The notes beneath the pieces were generated by a model that did no database searches, was not told where the DNA came from, and saw only the letters and a list, made by a program, of their open reading frames with translations. Position numbers and translations under genes: made by a program. A stretch of DNA of 64,000 nt from Massilia kyonggiensis (lineage in GTDB: Bacteria > Pseudomonadota > Gammaproteobacteria > Burkholderiales > Burkholderiaceae_D): NCBI RefSeq assembly GCF_024756235.1, contig NZ_JANUGY010000011.1, forward strand, positions 62,001 through 126,000, given 5' to 3'. Of this stretch, positions 47,895-59,037 are shown piece after piece (within the stretch, counting starts at the first letter, position 1; every line of letters begins with the position of its first letter).

Positions 47895-50800
47895 TCAGTG
47901 CATGTCGACAGGCTGCATGTTGTCTGTCGGTTTCCTGTCAATCAGCTTGTTGTCGGGGTCGATACCGGCCCGCGCCGGGCGGCCGGCGACCACCAGGACG
48001 ACGCGCTGGTCGGCCTGCGTCACGAGCCGGCGCTCGCGTGCAAGCGGGTTGCCCGCCTCGTCGTCGACGCCGAATTCGATGTAGTCGCGCAGCTGTTGCG
48101 GCTTTTCCTCGCCCTGGTCGCCCGCACGCACCTTGCCGGCCGTCGCGCGGATCTCGACCTCGTACTTGCCGTCCGGGCGGCGGCGCGCCGTCGCGCCATC
48201 GACGTGGTTTTCGTACAGGACGATGGATTCGAACAGGTCGTCGATCAGGTAGGCCTTGTCCGGCGGCGTGATGCCGCGCAGGCGCTCGACCAGGGTGGCC
48301 ACGGTCGGATACGGCGGCCCCTTGTACGCGTACTCCTGCAACAGGCCGTGCAGCACGCTGTTCACCGCGTCCTCGCCGACCAGGTCCTGCAGCAGATACA
48401 TCGCGAGGCTGCCCTTGTGGTAGTGGATGTAGCTCTGGTTCTCGTTCTGCGCGAGCGGCAGCTCCTTCTTGTTCTCGCGGGCGCGGCCCATCAGGTATTC
48501 CTCGAGGTCGTAGCGCAGGAAGCGCCGCATCTTCGACGAACCCAGGGTGTTCTTCATCGTCATCAGCGCCGTGTATTCGGCCAGGCTTTCCGACAGCACG
48601 GTCGCGCCGCGCATGTCGGCGCCGACGATCTGGTGCGCCCACCACTGGTGGCCCACCTCGTGCGCGCTCACGTAGTACGGGTAGTCGATGTCCTTGCGCG
48701 AGTCCGGATCCACCCTGGCGATGAAGCCGACGCTTTCCGAGAACGGGATCGTGCCCGGCGCCGCCTGCGCGTACGACGCGTAGCGGGGGAATTCCGCGAT
48801 GCGCAGCTCGCGGTTCTGGTAGGGGCTGTAGTGCTTCGTGCCGTATTCCAGGGCCGCCTTGGCGCCGCGGATCATGCGGTCGACATTGAATTCGTGGCCA
48901 GGATGGTAATAGACGTCGATCGTCACGTCCTGCCAGCGGTCGTGGCGCACTTCGTAGCGGGCCGACTGGAACGTATAAAAATTCAGGACGGGCTTGTCGG
49001 CCTTGTAATGGAACCAGCGCCGGCCGCCGCTCATCCACTCCTGCTCCAGCGTGCCCGGCGCGACCACGGTCTGGTCGGGGCTCGTGCTGACGACGGCGTC
49101 GAAGCGGATCCAGTCGGCGTCGCTGGCGACGTAGCTGTTCGCGCGCGCCGCTTCGTTCTCGTGCGCGGCCATGCGTTCGCGCGGCGCGAGGCCGTGGCGC
49201 TTGCGGTCGCGGTCGTCCTCCAGTTCGACCGTGCGCTGGTAGCCCACGTGCGGCAGGACCTCGTTGGAAAAGAAGGTGCCGTTGCCGACGACGGCCGTGT
49301 CGCGGCCCAGGCCCAGCACGCCGCCCGGCGCGTCCAGCAGGTCGAATTCCAGGGCCGTGCGCGCGCCCGGCTGCAGGGGCGATGCCAGCTGGTAGTGATA
49401 GAAGCCGTGCTGCGGATCGGCGCGCATCAGCCGCGCCGCCTGCGCGAAGCGCGGACGGAAGTCGGGGCCGGGCTTCTGGAACAGGATGACGTCGCGGATC
49501 GGCGCCGCCGTGCGGTTTTCCAGTTGGTAGAAGCCGTGCACTTTCAGCGTGCGGGTGGCGGGATGGATGTCGACCTGCAGGCCGACGTCGGTGATGCGCG
49601 GCTGCGGCAGTTTTGCGAAACGCTTGTAGCGCAGCTCGTAGTCGGCGCGCACCTGTTCCTTGTGCCACGCCGTCTGGAAGGTGCCGAGGTGGACGAGGTT
49701 GTACCACAGCAGGCCGCCGCTGGCCGCGAACACGAGGATGCCGGCCGCGAAGCCACCGAGCACGCCCGGTGTCAGGCGCCGGCGGGCGAGCTGCAGGCGT
49801 TCGGCAAAGCTGTCGCTCAAGCCGCGCGGCCACAGCACGAGCGCGATGGTGAACAGGATGATCGCCGCGCCGCCCCAGTAGATTTGCAGGGTGCGCTGCA
49901 GCGGGAGATAGTGGCCGAAGCCGTTCATCGCGGAATAGGTGATGTCCGGCAGTGCGCCGTACACGAGCATCGGGTGGTCGAGGCCGAAGCCGCCGAGGAA
50001 CAGCGTGATGACGTAGTAGGTGACCAGCGCGAAATAGGCGAGGTATTTGTGGTTCAGGATGGCCTGGGCGGCGATCGCCAGCACGGCCAGCAGCACGTAG
50101 CGGGGCAGCAGGACGCCGAACAGCGTCGCCAGGTACAGGCCCGGCTCCAGCGTCAGGTAGCCGTGCGCCAGCTGGATGCCCATCCCGCATACCATCGCGG
50201 CCAGCAGCAGCAGGACCTGCAGGCCGACGAGCGCGATGGTCTTGGCGGCCAGCGGCAGCCAGCTCGGGACGGGCAGCGCATCCATCATCTGCGCCATGCG
50301 CGCCTCGCGCTCGCGCCACACCATCTCGCCCGCATAGAACGTCGTCACGATGAGGACGAACAGCGCGAACACGTCGCGTATGAGTTCCAGCACCATGTAC
50401 GTGACGGGGTAGGTCTTCGTGCCGTAGATCGCGCCCAGGTCGAGCGAGCTGACGATGAGGGTCAGCATGCCGGCCAGGACGATCACGGCGAAGTAGACGT
50501 TCTTGACCGCCTCGCGCAAATTCATCCAGGCCGATCGGGCCAGCAGCACGGCGAGGTTGCGCGCGGCGAAGTCGGGCGCCTCGTGCAGGTCGGCCATGCC
50601 GGCCGGCGATTGCGGCGCGCTCTCCGGTTCGGGCCGCGCCTGGCCGCGCCGCCCGGCCGGCGTGGACACGAAGCTGAACCGCCAGTAGCCGAGCAGCAGG
50701 ACGACGAGCGAGAACAGCGACCAGATGCCGCGGTTGACGAGATACACGCCTTCGAACGGGACCTGCAGCGTGTTGCGCTCCGTGAGGTTCCAGTACTCGG

Positions 50801-51476
50801 TGAGGCGGATCAGCGCCGTCGTGCCGAACGGGTCGATCAGCGCGGCAAGCGTCTTGTAATCGAGGTCGCGCGCGAGCGACGGGGCGACGATGTAACCGAT
50901 CAGCATGACGACGCTTGCCACGTACACGGCCAGCATGCGCCGCGTGAGCGCTGCGAGCACGAAGAAGATGGCGCCGAAGATGAACAGGTTCGGCACCAGC
51001 GTGAGGAAGTAGGGCAGCAGATAGCCCGCCACCGAATACGGCCCGAGGCGGGCGGGATCGATGCCGGGCAGCGCCGTCCCCAGCAGGGTGCCGAACAGGA
51101 TGGCCGAGAACACGACGGCCAGCGTCGCCAGCGCGCCGAGGAAGCGTCCGAACACGTACGCGTATTTCGGGATCGGCGCGCTGAAGAAGAAGTGGTGCAT
51201 CTCGTATTCGAAGTCCTGCTGCACCGAGCGGCCCATCATCGCGGCGACGACGATGACGCCGAGCGAGCCGAGGAACGCCGCGCTGAGGGCGATCTGGCGC
51301 GGCGCGTTGATCAATACGCGGCCGCCGAACGAGACGAAGGCTTCCTTGAAGACGCCGCCCGCGGCGGCCATCCACAGCAGGGCCAGCGCGAAGAAGGCAA
51401 AGAAATACACCCAGGTCGACAGCAGCTTCAGGCGCTGCCGGGCCTCGAAGCCGGCGATGGCGAGGAGCGCACCCAT
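47895..51476 (-). CDS. ABC-2 type permease fused to an M1-family metallopeptidase
   Basis: Large protein of 1193 aa. Residues 1-620 are an ABC-2-like membrane region with about twelve hydrophobic helices in two halves; residues 640-1193 form an M1 aminopeptidase-like domain, expected in the periplasm. The zinc site HEVGH is at 939-943, with the likely third ligand Glu963 in LSESLAEY. The spacing is 19 residues, one more than the HExxH-x18-E of classical M1 enzymes. The ATPase gene lies three bases upstream, so both are cotranscribed. The substrate is unknown; export coupled to peptide trimming is a guess. Confidence 0.87.
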   Translation of the reverse strand: MGALLAIAGFEARQRLKLLSTWVYFFAFFALALLWMAAAGGVFKEAFVSFGGRVLINAPRQIALSAAFLGSLGVIVVAAMMGRSVQQDFEYEMHHFFFSAPIPKYAYVFGRFLGALATLAVVFSAILFGTLLGTALPGIDPARLGPYSVAGYLLPYFLTLVPNLFIFGAIFFVLAALTRRMLAVYVASVVMLIGYIVAPSLARDLDYKTLAALIDPFGTTALIRLTEYWNLTERNTLQVPFEGVYLVNRGIWSLFSLVVLLLGYWRFSFVSTPAGRRGQARPEPESAPQSPAGMADLHEAPDFAARNLAVLLARSAWMNLREAVKNVYFAVIVLAGMLTLIVSSLDLGAIYGTKTYPVTYMVLELIRDVFALFVLIVTTFYAGEMVWREREARMAQMMDALPVPSWLPLAAKTIALVGLQVLLLLAAMVCGMGIQLAHGYLTLEPGLYLATLFGVLLPRYVLLAVLAIAAQAILNHKYLAYFALVTYYVITLFLGGFGLDHPMLVYGALPDITYSAMNGFGHYLPLQRTLQIYWGGAAIILFTIALVLWPRGLSDSFAERLQLARRRLTPGVLGGFAAGILVFAASGGLLWYNLVHLGTFQTAWHKEQVRADYELRYKRFAKLPQPRITDVGLQVDIHPATRTLKVHGFYQLENRTAAPIRDVILFQKPGPDFRPRFAQAARLMRADPQHGFYHYQLASPLQPGARTALEFDLLDAPGGVLGLGRDTAVVGNGTFFSNEVLPHVGYQRTVELEDDRDRKRHGLAPRERMAAHENEAARANSYVASDADWIRFDAVVSTSPDQTVVAPGTLEQEWMSGGRRWFHYKADKPVLNFYTFQSARYEVRHDRWQDVTIDVYYHPGHEFNVDRMIRGAKAALEYGTKHYSPYQNRELRIAEFPRYASYAQAAPGTIPFSESVGFIARVDPDSRKDIDYPYYVSAHEVGHQWWAHQIVGADMRGATVLSESLAEYTALMTMKNTLGSSKMRRFLRYDLEEYLMGRARENKKELPLAQNENQSYIHYHKGSLAMYLLQDLVGEDAVNSVLHGLLQEYAYKGPPYPTVATLVERLRGITPPDKAYLIDDLFESIVLYENHVDGATARRRPDGKYEVEIRATAGKVRAGDQGEEKPQQLRDYIEFGVDDEAGNPLARERRLVTQADQRVVLVVAGRPARAGIDPDNKLIDRKPTDNMQPVDMH

Positions 51477-51479
51477 GAA

Positions 51480-52373
<894 letters not shown>

Positions 52374-52584
52374 GGAGACTCCATTGCTCGTGACAATGCA
52401 CGCATTTCATGACTGTTGCATTGTATTAAAAAGGAGCCGACCCGGCAGCAGCGGTGCGACACACGGCATTTTCACAAGTCCAGAGTGCAGAAAAGCGGGA
52501 GCAGGATGCAGGCCAGCATACAACGTGGAATGACTTATGTCTATTCTGGCAACATTGCCGGTGATATCCGAGCCGGGCAAGAAC

Positions 52585-53028
52585 ATGCATAATGACCCTA
52601 TGGATACTCTCATCAACAAGGACAATATCCTGGCCGTTACGCGCCAGGGCCGCACCCGGGCCGAGTCGACGGACTGGTTCCGTGTCGCCGTCGGCCTGTA
52701 CTACCTGGCCAACCTGATGACGAAGGAAACCATCGATTTCAAGACGGTGGACCGCGAGTTCAACCGGTTCATCTACCACTCGATCGGCGGCGGCCATACG
52801 ATTACCAGCATCCTGCAATTCATGAGCGGCAAGAACGTGTTGCCGGTGCTGCAATCGGAGCGTTTCATGACGGCGTTCACGGCCACGTGCACGGACGTGC
52901 CGCCTGATTCGATCCCGTTCCTGCTGGAGCTGAACCTGGGCGTCGCGAAGAACATTTCGAAGCTGGACGTGGAAGGGCCCGTGCACGAGTGGCTGCAAGC
53001 GCGGAAGCGTGCGGGCGAGGGCATATAA
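52585..53028 (+). CDS. Hypothetical protein
   Basis: Soluble-looking protein of 147 aa that is not recognised. It begins [20 protein letters not shown], has a hydrophobic helix ([15 protein letters not shown]) and mixed alpha/beta content, with no signal peptide. Three in-frame ATG starts are possible (52537, 52585, 52600) and none has a strong ribosome binding site; the shortest gives 142 aa. It ends 35 bases before coq7, so the two may be cotranscribed. Confidence 0.6.
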   Translation: MHNDPMDTLINKDNILAVTRQGRTRAESTDWFRVAVGLYYLANLMTKETIDFKTVDREFNRFIYHSIGGGHTITSILQFMSGKNVLPVLQSERFMTAFTATCTDVPPDSIPFLLELNLGVAKNISKLDVEGPVHEWLQARKRAGEGI

Positions 53029-53063
53029 TTCGGCTTATCGAACAACAAGCTGATAGGTCCCTC

Positions 53064-53705
53064 ATGACAACCCGCACCATCAACCCCCTTGACCACCTGA
53101 TCGTCGGTTTCGACAAGGCCTTGCGCGTCGTGGGCGGCGTGGCGAAGGCCGCGCGGCCGAATCCGGGCGTCTCGGCCCCGGACTGCGAACTGAATACACA
53201 GGAACAGCGCCACAGCGCCGGCCTGATGCGCGTGAACCACGTGGGCGAAGTGTGCGCCCAGGCGCTGTACGATTCGCAGGGCCGCCGCGCGTCGACGCAG
53301 GCCATGCGCGCGCAGTTCGCAAAATCCGGACGCGAGGAAGAAGACCACCTGGCCTGGACGGCCGAGCGCCTGGCCGAACTGGGGTCGCAGCCGAGCCTCC
53401 TCAATCCGCTGTGGTATGCCGGCGCCTATGCGCTGGGCACCGTCGCGTCGCGCCTCGGCGACGCCGTCAGCCTCGGCTTCGTCGTGGAGACGGAGCGCCA
53501 GGTCGAGGCGCACCTGAACAGCCATCTCGACCAGCTGCCGCCGCACGACGCGAAGTCGCGCGCGATCGTCACGCAGATGCGCGACGACGAGATCGAACAC
53601 GGGGCCAAGGCGCAGGAAATGGGCGCGGCCGAGATGCCGTTGCCGGTCAAGGCCGCGATGCGCGCCATGGCCAAGGTGATGACCACGACGGCGTACTACA
53701 TCTGA
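53064..53705 (+). CDS. coq7: 2-nonaprenyl-3-methyl-6-methoxy-1,4-benzoquinol hydroxylase (Coq7 type)
   Basis: Di-iron hydroxylase of ubiquinone synthesis (213 aa). The iron ligands are visible in two halves: [17 protein letters not shown] and EEEDHLAW, then [10 protein letters not shown] and [10 protein letters not shown]. The ATG at 53064 gives a normal length for the Coq7 family. Peripheral association with the inner membrane is expected. The gene ends four bases from the convergent OsmC gene. Confidence 0.94.
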   Translation: MTTRTINPLDHLIVGFDKALRVVGGVAKAARPNPGVSAPDCELNTQEQRHSAGLMRVNHVGEVCAQALYDSQGRRASTQAMRAQFAKSGREEEDHLAWTAERLAELGSQPSLLNPLWYAGAYALGTVASRLGDAVSLGFVVETERQVEAHLNSHLDQLPPHDAKSRAIVTQMRDDEIEHGAKAQEMGAAEMPLPVKAAMRAMAKVMTTTAYYI

Positions 53706-53709
53706 GGGT

Positions 53710-54132
53710 TTAGCCCTCCACGATCTCGAACGAGTGCGTGATCTCGGCCGTCTTGGCCAGCATGATCGACGCCGAGCAGTACTTGTCGTGCGACAGGTTG
53801 ACCGCGCGTTCGACGGTCGCCTCCTTGAGGTTGCGGCCCGTGACGGTGAAGTGGAAGTGGATCTTCGTGAACACTTTCGGATCCGTCTCGGCGCGCTCGG
53901 CCTTCAGCGTGACGTCGCAGCCCCGAACGTCTTCCCGGCTGCGCTTGAGGATCAGCACGACGTCGTAGGCGGTGCAGCCGCCGGTACCCAGCAGCACCAT
54001 TTCCATCGGGCGCGGTGCCAGGTTGTGGCCGCCGCCCTCGGGGGCGCCATCCATGTTCACCAGGTGGCCGGAGCCGGTTTCGGCCCGGAAGCTCATCCCG
54101 GAGGGTCCGTTCCAGCTGACTTTGACTTCCAT
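53710..54132 (-). CDS. OsmC family protein
   Basis: Thiol-dependent peroxidase-like protein (140 aa) of the OsmC/Ohr superfamily. Two conserved cysteines lie in TGGCTAYDV and DKYCSASIML, as in OsmC-type enzymes that reduce organic hydroperoxides. The short form without an extra domain resembles YhfA-like members. It stands alone, convergent with coq7. Confidence 0.9.
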   Translation of the reverse strand: MEVKVSWNGPSGMSFRAETGSGHLVNMDGAPEGGGHNLAPRPMEMVLLGTGGCTAYDVVLILKRSREDVRGCDVTLKAERAETDPKVFTKIHFHFTVTGRNLKEATVERAVNLSHDKYCSASIMLAKTAEITHSFEIVEG

Positions 54133-54205
54133 CGATTTCTCCGCTTCGTTTGACAGGTAAAGACGACCATTCTAAGCCAGCGCGGCGGTCCGTGCTGACA
54201 CGGCC

Positions 54206-55387
54206 TCAGACTGCCAGCACGTAACGCTCGCTCTTCATGCGCCATGCGGCGAATGCGACGGCGGCCCATGCGGCGAGCGCGGAGCACAGGAACGTCAGCA
54301 CGAACGGCAGCAGGCCGATGTCGCCGCCCTTCGCGGTCTCGCGGAGCAGGGTCTGGTTCGACAGCATCGGCACGAGGTACATCCAGGACGCCGTTTTGAG
54401 TTCCAGCATCGACACGGCAAGCCCCGGCAGCATCGGCACGAGCATCACGATCGACAGCACGCTCTGCGCCTCCTTGAACGAGCGCGCGTTCATGGCCACC
54501 GCGATCTGCATGGCGGCCGCGAACAGCGACAGCGGCACGGAGGCGAGGCAGACGAGCAGCAGCCGTCCCCAGCTCACGCGCCAGCTCATGCCGATTTCTT
54601 CCAGCGGCATCCACGACAGGATCGCATGCGCCAGCATCAGCTCCAGCGTGATGCCGATGACGGCCAGCGCCGCGGCGGCCAGCCACTTGCCGGCGACGAG
54701 TTCCCACGTGCGCACGGGTTGGGCCATCAGCACCTCGAGCGAGCGCCGTTCCCGTTCGCCCGCCGTGGAATCCACGGCCGCGGACAGGCCGCAGATGAAC
54801 GCGGGGAAGAACAGGAAGCCGAGGATGCCGCCGATCAGGCCTGCCGAGCGCGCGGCCGTCGTGCCCGTGTCGTAGCGCTGCACCTGCACGGGGGACAGCG
54901 CGGCCGGCGACACGCCGTGCGCCAGCAGGCGCGCGCTGGCGATGTTGGCGCCGTACGCGTTCAGTACCTCTTCGACGTCGCGCCGGCCATCCTGCTCCGT
55001 CGACGAGTCGTACCACAGTTCGATGCGCGCGGGCCGCATCGCGGCGTAGTCGCTCGCGTACTTGCCGGACAGGCGCAGCACGGCGGCGGCCTTGTGGGCG
55101 CGCAGCAGGTCGCCGATCGCGGCTTCCTCCATGGGCGGCGTGTCGCGCACGGTGATGTTCTTCTGCTTGAGCTGCGCCATCAGCGTGGGCGCCTGCGCGC
55201 CGCCGATCACGGCCAGCACGATGCCTTCGCGCTCGGGCTTCGTCGCGCGGTCGATCCACTGGTGCAGCAGCACGCCCAGCAGCACCGGATACATCAGCGT
55301 GAACAGGGCGAGGAGGCCGAGCGAGCGCTTGTCGCGCAGCGATTCGCGGAATTCTTTTTTGAAGACGACGAGGAATTTGGAAGTCAT
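54206..55387 (-). CDS. ABC transporter permease (NatB-like)
   Basis: Membrane subunit (393 aa) of an ABC-2 exporter. One N-terminal helix (about 20-40), a long periplasmic domain (about 45-180) and five C-terminal helices follow the NatB pattern. The motif GERERRSLEVLMAQPVRTWEL is characteristic. NatAB-type systems export sodium or other small cations in Bacillus, but the substrate here is open. It overlaps the ATPase gene by ATGA. Confidence 0.88.
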   Translation of the reverse strand: MTSKFLVVFKKEFRESLRDKRSLGLLALFTLMYPVLLGVLLHQWIDRATKPEREGIVLAVIGGAQAPTLMAQLKQKNITVRDTPPMEEAAIGDLLRAHKAAAVLRLSGKYASDYAAMRPARIELWYDSSTEQDGRRDVEEVLNAYGANIASARLLAHGVSPAALSPVQVQRYDTGTTAARSAGLIGGILGFLFFPAFICGLSAAVDSTAGERERRSLEVLMAQPVRTWELVAGKWLAAAALAVIGITLELMLAHAILSWMPLEEIGMSWRVSWGRLLLVCLASVPLSLFAAAMQIAVAMNARSFKEAQSVLSIVMLVPMLPGLAVSMLELKTASWMYLVPMLSNQTLLRETAKGGDIGLLPFVLTFLCSALAAWAAVAFAAWRMKSERYVLAV

Positions 55388-56118
55388 GCGACGATCCCTT
55401 CGTCGGTGCCGACCAGGCGGACGAACGCGTCTTCCAGGTTGGCGATGCCGGTGCGCCGGCACAGGTCGTCCGGCGTACCCTGCGCGACCGTGTGGCCCTT
55501 GGCGATGACGATCACGTCGTCGCACAGGTGACTGACTTCCTGCATCACGTGCGTGGCCATCACGACGCAGCATCCTTCCTTGCGCAGCGTGGACAGCGCG
55601 TGGCGCACGGCGCGCGTGCTCATCACGTCCAGGCCGCGCGTGGGCTCGTCCAGCAGCAGGTGGCGCGGGCGGTGCAGCAGCGCGCGCGCGAGGGCCACCT
55701 TGATGCGCTGGCCCTGCGAAAAGCCCTTGCTGCGGCGTTCCAGGATGTCGTCCATCGCGAGCATTTCCGAGACCTCGTCGATGCGCGCGGCGAGCGCCCG
55801 TTTGTCCATGCCGTTCAACTCGCCGAAATAGGTGAGGTATTCGCGCGTGGACAGGCGTTCGTACAGCCCGAACTGGTCGGTCAGGAAGCCGATGTTCGCG
55901 CGCACCGCGAGCGGGTCGCGTTCCGGGTCGATGCCGTCGATGGCGATGGTCCCGTGGTCGCGCCTGAGCATGCCGACGAGGGTCCGCAGCAGGGTCGTCT
56001 TGCCGGCGCCGTTGGGGCCCAGCAGCGCGGTGATCTGGCCGTCGCGCGCCGTGAAGCTGACGCCTCCCAGCGCCTGCACGCTGCCGAATTGTTTGCGGAC
56101 TTCTTGTGCTTCGATCAT
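55384..56118 (-). CDS. ABC transporter ATP-binding protein (NatA-like)
   Basis: ATPase subunit (244 aa) for the overlapping permease gene. Walker A is GPNGAGKTT, the signature is the variant FSQGQRIKV, Walker B is HLLLDEPTRGLDV, and the H loop is ATHVMQE. The permease ATG overlaps its stop. The S33-type hydrolase gene ends 16 bases upstream of this start, suggesting a three-gene transcript. Confidence 0.9.
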   Translation of the reverse strand: MIEAQEVRKQFGSVQALGGVSFTARDGQITALLGPNGAGKTTLLRTLVGMLRRDHGTIAIDGIDPERDPLAVRANIGFLTDQFGLYERLSTREYLTYFGELNGMDKRALAARIDEVSEMLAMDDILERRSKGFSQGQRIKVALARALLHRPRHLLLDEPTRGLDVMSTRAVRHALSTLRKEGCCVVMATHVMQEVSHLCDDVIVIAKGHTVAQGTPDDLCRRTGIANLEDAFVRLVGTDEGIVA

Positions 56119-56134
56119 GAAGAGAGGCCTGTGT

Positions 56135-57562
56135 TCAGGGTTGCGGTCCGGCGCTGCCGAGCTGAAAGGTCGGGGCCGGGATCTCGTTCAGGCAGGCACC
56201 GTCGACTTTCGCTTCGGGCCGGTCGAGGAAGGTGCGCAGCAGGCGTGGGGCGCAGCCCAGTTGCGACACGCCGTGGCCGGCGTTCGGCGCCGCCAGTATC
56301 TGCGCATGGTCCATGAAGCGGGCGGCATCCTGGGCGCGGCGCGGCGGCGTGACGGGGTCCAGGGCGCCGGACAGCAGCAGTACCGGTGCCGCGATGCGCG
56401 TTGGGGGCGTTTCCGGCACGGCGGGCACGTTCATGGCGCGGCACAGGCCGCGCAGGCGGTCGGCCAGTGTGCGCGTGAGCGGGCTCGCGTCGCTCGCGGC
56501 CAGCGCGGGCGTAAAACGCGGCATGTCTTCGGCGCAGACGACGGCCAGGTGCAGCAGGGTGGCCGGCGAGCCGTCGGGCGAAAAGTCGGCGGCCAGGTTG
56601 CGGCGCGCGACGAACGGCTGCCAGCGGCCCGCGCTGGCACTGTGCACGAGGAACGGCAGGCGGCGCGCGTCGGCCGGCGCGTACAGCATGTTGCGCACGG
56701 TGTCGAGCAGGCGCGCGCTCGTCATCGTGACGTCGATTTGCCGCGCCGTGCGCGGGTCGGGCAGGTTGAGTGTCAAAGGCGCGGCATCGAGCTTGCCGAC
56801 GAGCGCGTCGAATTCGCCGCGCAGGTTCGGGTAGGCGCGGGCGCAGGCGGCATCTTTGGCGCACTGGGCGAACAACTGGTCCAGCACGGCCTGGCTGTCG
56901 CGGCCTCCGGCCGGGATCACCTGGTCGGGCGCGGCGACGGCGTCGAGCAGCAGGGCGCGCACCCCGGCGGGGTAGGCGCGCGCATAGGCCTGCGCGAGGC
57001 GGGTGCCGTACGAGCCGCCCCACAGGTTGATCCTGTCATAGCCCAGCGCCCGGCGCACCGACTCGATGTCGCGCGCGGCGGCGGCCGTCGTGTATGCGGC
57101 GAACGGCGCCTTGCTGGCCGCGATGCAGCGGCGCAGGGCGGCATCCGCATCGGCATCGCTCAGCTGCGCATCCGCATCGGCGTCGGACGGGCATTCCAGC
57201 TTGCCGGACAGTCCCGTGCCGCGCTGGTCGATGAACACGATGTCGCGCGTGGCGCGCACGCGCCTGAAGGCGGTGGAGAGCAGGGGGAGCACGTCGCTGC
57301 CCGCTTCGCCGGGACCGCCGGCAAGCACGAACAGCGGATCCGGCCGCGCGCCCTGGCGCAGGGCGGGGGCGATCGTCACGTGCAGGTTCAGGGTGGCGGG
57401 TTTGCCGGGTTCGAGCGGGACGGGCAGGGTGAGGCAGCGCAAGGCTTCTTCGACGCCGGGCAGGTGGCAGCTGCGCGTGTGTGCCGGCGCATCCGCCGGC
57501 GCGGCGGTGGCTGGGATCGTGGCCGCCAGCAGTGCGCCCAGGAGCAGGATGGATTTCAACAA
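56135..57562 (-). CDS. Exported alpha/beta-hydrolase, S33 tripeptidyl/prolyl aminopeptidase-like
   Basis: Exported hydrolase of 475 aa, probably a peptidase. A signal peptide (about 1-20) is followed by the oxyanion motif LAGGPGEAG, the nucleophile elbow GGSYGTR, the acid in SGALDPVTPP and the His in NAGHGVS, as in the S33 tripeptidyl aminopeptidase type. A short tandem SDADADA repeat lies near residues 125-140. The start is TTG: GAGGAG (57573-57568) lies five bases upstream and no ATG is near the signal peptide. Confidence 0.87.
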   Translation of the reverse strand: MLKSILLLGALLAATIPATAAPADAPAHTRSCHLPGVEEALRCLTLPVPLEPGKPATLNLHVTIAPALRQGARPDPLFVLAGGPGEAGSDVLPLLSTAFRRVRATRDIVFIDQRGTGLSGKLECPSDADADAQLSDADADAALRRCIAASKAPFAAYTTAAAARDIESVRRALGYDRINLWGGSYGTRLAQAYARAYPAGVRALLLDAVAAPDQVIPAGGRDSQAVLDQLFAQCAKDAACARAYPNLRGEFDALVGKLDAAPLTLNLPDPRTARQIDVTMTSARLLDTVRNMLYAPADARRLPFLVHSASAGRWQPFVARRNLAADFSPDGSPATLLHLAVVCAEDMPRFTPALAASDASPLTRTLADRLRGLCRAMNVPAVPETPPTRIAAPVLLLSGALDPVTPPRRAQDAARFMDHAQILAAPNAGHGVSQLGCAPRLLRTFLDRPEAKVDGACLNEIPAPTFQLGSAGPQP

Positions 57563-57681
57563 GCGGTCTCCTCTTTGATGCGGGTCATACTAATTTGTCA
57601 TCGATTTCTTGGTCAACGAAAAGTTGCAAAATTGCATGATTCGGCGTGGATGTCTTTGCGCTGGCTCCAGTCCGGTGCGGC

Positions 57682-57711
57682 TTGACTGTCGGGTGAGGAA
57701 TCGGCTATAGT
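57682..57711 (+). promoter_or_regulatory. Sigma-70 promoter of rplM-rpsI
   Basis: TTGACT (57682-57687), 18 bases, TATAGT (57706-57711), leaving a leader of about 100 bases before rplM. Ribosomal protein L13 controls its own mRNA in E. coli; whether this leader does so is not visible. Confidence 0.7.
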
Positions 57712-57820
57712 CGTGGGCTTTCCATTTGCTCGGGAAAAGACAATAAGGCAGAGTCCGCGAAGTCGTATCGCCCGCGGAACCACCATTCGAGCATTAATTC
57801 CCTATACATAGGAAGTCAAC

Positions 57821-58249
57821 ATGAAAACTTTTTCCGCTAAGGGCCATGAAGTCCAGCGCGATTGGTACGTGATTGACGCGACGGACAAAGTCCTCGGACG
57901 TGTTGCCAGCGAAGTGGCACTCCGACTGCGCGGCAAGCACAAGCCGGAATTCACCCCGCACGTCGATACCGGTGACTTCATCGTCGTCGTCAACGCAGGC
58001 AAGCTGCGCGTGACCGGCACCAAAGCCAACGACAAGAAGTACTACCGTCACTCGGGCTACCCGGGCGGTATCTACGAAACCAACTTCCTGAAAATGCAAC
58101 AGCGTTTCCCGGGCCGCGCCCTGGAAAAAGCCGTCAAAGGCATGCTGCCGAAGGGCCCGCTGGGCTACGCAATGATCAAGAAGCTGAAAGTGTATGCGGA
58201 AGCTACGCACCCGCACGCTGCCCAGCAACCCAAAGCACTCGAAATCTAA
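57821..58249 (+). CDS. rplM: 50S ribosomal protein L13
   Basis: Large-subunit ribosomal protein (142 aa) binding 23S rRNA early in assembly. The sequence is complete and typical: [40 protein letters not shown], and [25 protein letters not shown] (57810-57815) precedes the ATG. It is cotranscribed with rpsI 13 bases downstream. Confidence 0.99.
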   Translation: MKTFSAKGHEVQRDWYVIDATDKVLGRVASEVALRLRGKHKPEFTPHVDTGDFIVVVNAGKLRVTGTKANDKKYYRHSGYPGGIYETNFLKMQQRFPGRALEKAVKGMLPKGPLGYAMIKKLKVYAEATHPHAAQQPKALEI

Positions 58250-58262
58250 GTAAGGAACTGAC

Positions 58263-58655
58263 ATGATCGGTAACTACAACTACGGCACCGGCCGTCGCAA
58301 GAGTGCAGTGGCCCGTGTGTTCATCAAAGCTGGCACCGGCCAGATCATCGTGAACGGCAAACCGGCCGCCGAATACTTCTCGCGCGAAACCGGCCTGATG
58401 GTCATCCGTCAACCGCTGGAACTGACCGGCAACGTCGAGCGTTTCGACATCAAGGTCAACGTGCATGGCGGCGGCGAGTCCGGCCAGGCAGGTGCAGTGC
58501 GCCACGGCATCACCCGCGCACTGATCGACTACGACGCAGGCCTGAAGGGCGACCTGGCACGTGCCGGTTTCGTCACCCGTGACGCCCGTGAAGTCGAGCG
58601 TAAGAAAGTTGGTCTGCGCAAAGCACGTCGCGCAAAGCAATTCTCGAAGCGTTAA
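58263..58655 (+). CDS. rpsI: 30S ribosomal protein S9
   Basis: Small-subunit protein (130 aa) whose C-terminal tail reaches the P-site tRNA. Typical features are [14 protein letters not shown] at the start, [19 protein letters not shown] in the middle and the basic end RRAKQFSKR. It follows rplM, and a terminator lies about 40 bases after the stop. Confidence 0.99.
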   Translation: MIGNYNYGTGRRKSAVARVFIKAGTGQIIVNGKPAAEYFSRETGLMVIRQPLELTGNVERFDIKVNVHGGGESGQAGAVRHGITRALIDYDAGLKGDLARAGFVTRDAREVERKKVGLRKARRAKQFSKR

Positions 58656-58692
58656 TCGGATTCTGCAGCGCTTATGCGCTGCAGCCGAAACG

Positions 58693-58726
58693 AAAAGCCG
58701 CCCGCTGCAAAGCCGGCGGCTTTTTT
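58693..58726 (+). terminator. Intrinsic terminator after rpsI
   Basis: AAAAGCCGCC (58693-58702) pairs with GGCGGCTTTT (58715-58724), extended by two more T residues. Confidence 0.88.
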
Positions 58727-58734
58727 GTTGCCCA

Positions 58735-58938
58735 AATTCGGGGTCAGGTCCCATTTTTCTTTAAATTCGGGGTCAGAGCACATTTTTTCGCCGTGTTGGA
58801 ACGAGGTCTCTGCCCCTTGGCTGATGTCGTAACCGCTCGTTTCTCCTCTACGGAAGAAAAATTCATTATCCTTAGTGCAATTGCTAGGAAATGTGCTCTG
58901 ACCCCGAATCTTTAAAATAATGTGCTCTGACCCCGAAT
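58735..58938. repeat. REP/MITE-like element with paired GGGGTCAG inverted ends
   Basis: About 204 bases. The left end has two direct copies of AATTCGGGGTCAG, the first diverging as GTCCCATTTTT (58735-58758), the second as AGCACATTTTTT (58764-58788). The right end has two inverted copies, TGTGCTCTGACCCCGAAT (58892-58909 and 58921-58938). The 100-base interior encodes nothing recognisable. The same core forms the hairpin at 35478-35518. The layout recalls REP doublets mobilised by RAYT transposases, but no transposase is present. Confidence 0.8.
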
Positions 58939-59037
58939 GTAGACTTTAGCCATGTGGCAATGCAGCACATGCATGGACAGCCTGCTAAAATTGTGGGTTC
59001 GTACAAGAACTTACCTATTTACCAAGGGGAAACAGAT

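Larger units (their letters stand above)
58656..59037. other. Intergenic region rpsI / argC
   Basis: About 382 bases holding the rpsI terminator (58693-58726), a repeat block (58735-58938) and about 100 bases of leader before argC. No gene was recognised in it. Confidence 0.8.

Noticed and set aside
58735-58938. CRISPR array from repeated GGGGTCAG units
   Set aside because: There are only four copies, two in each orientation, with unequal spacing, and no cas genes.
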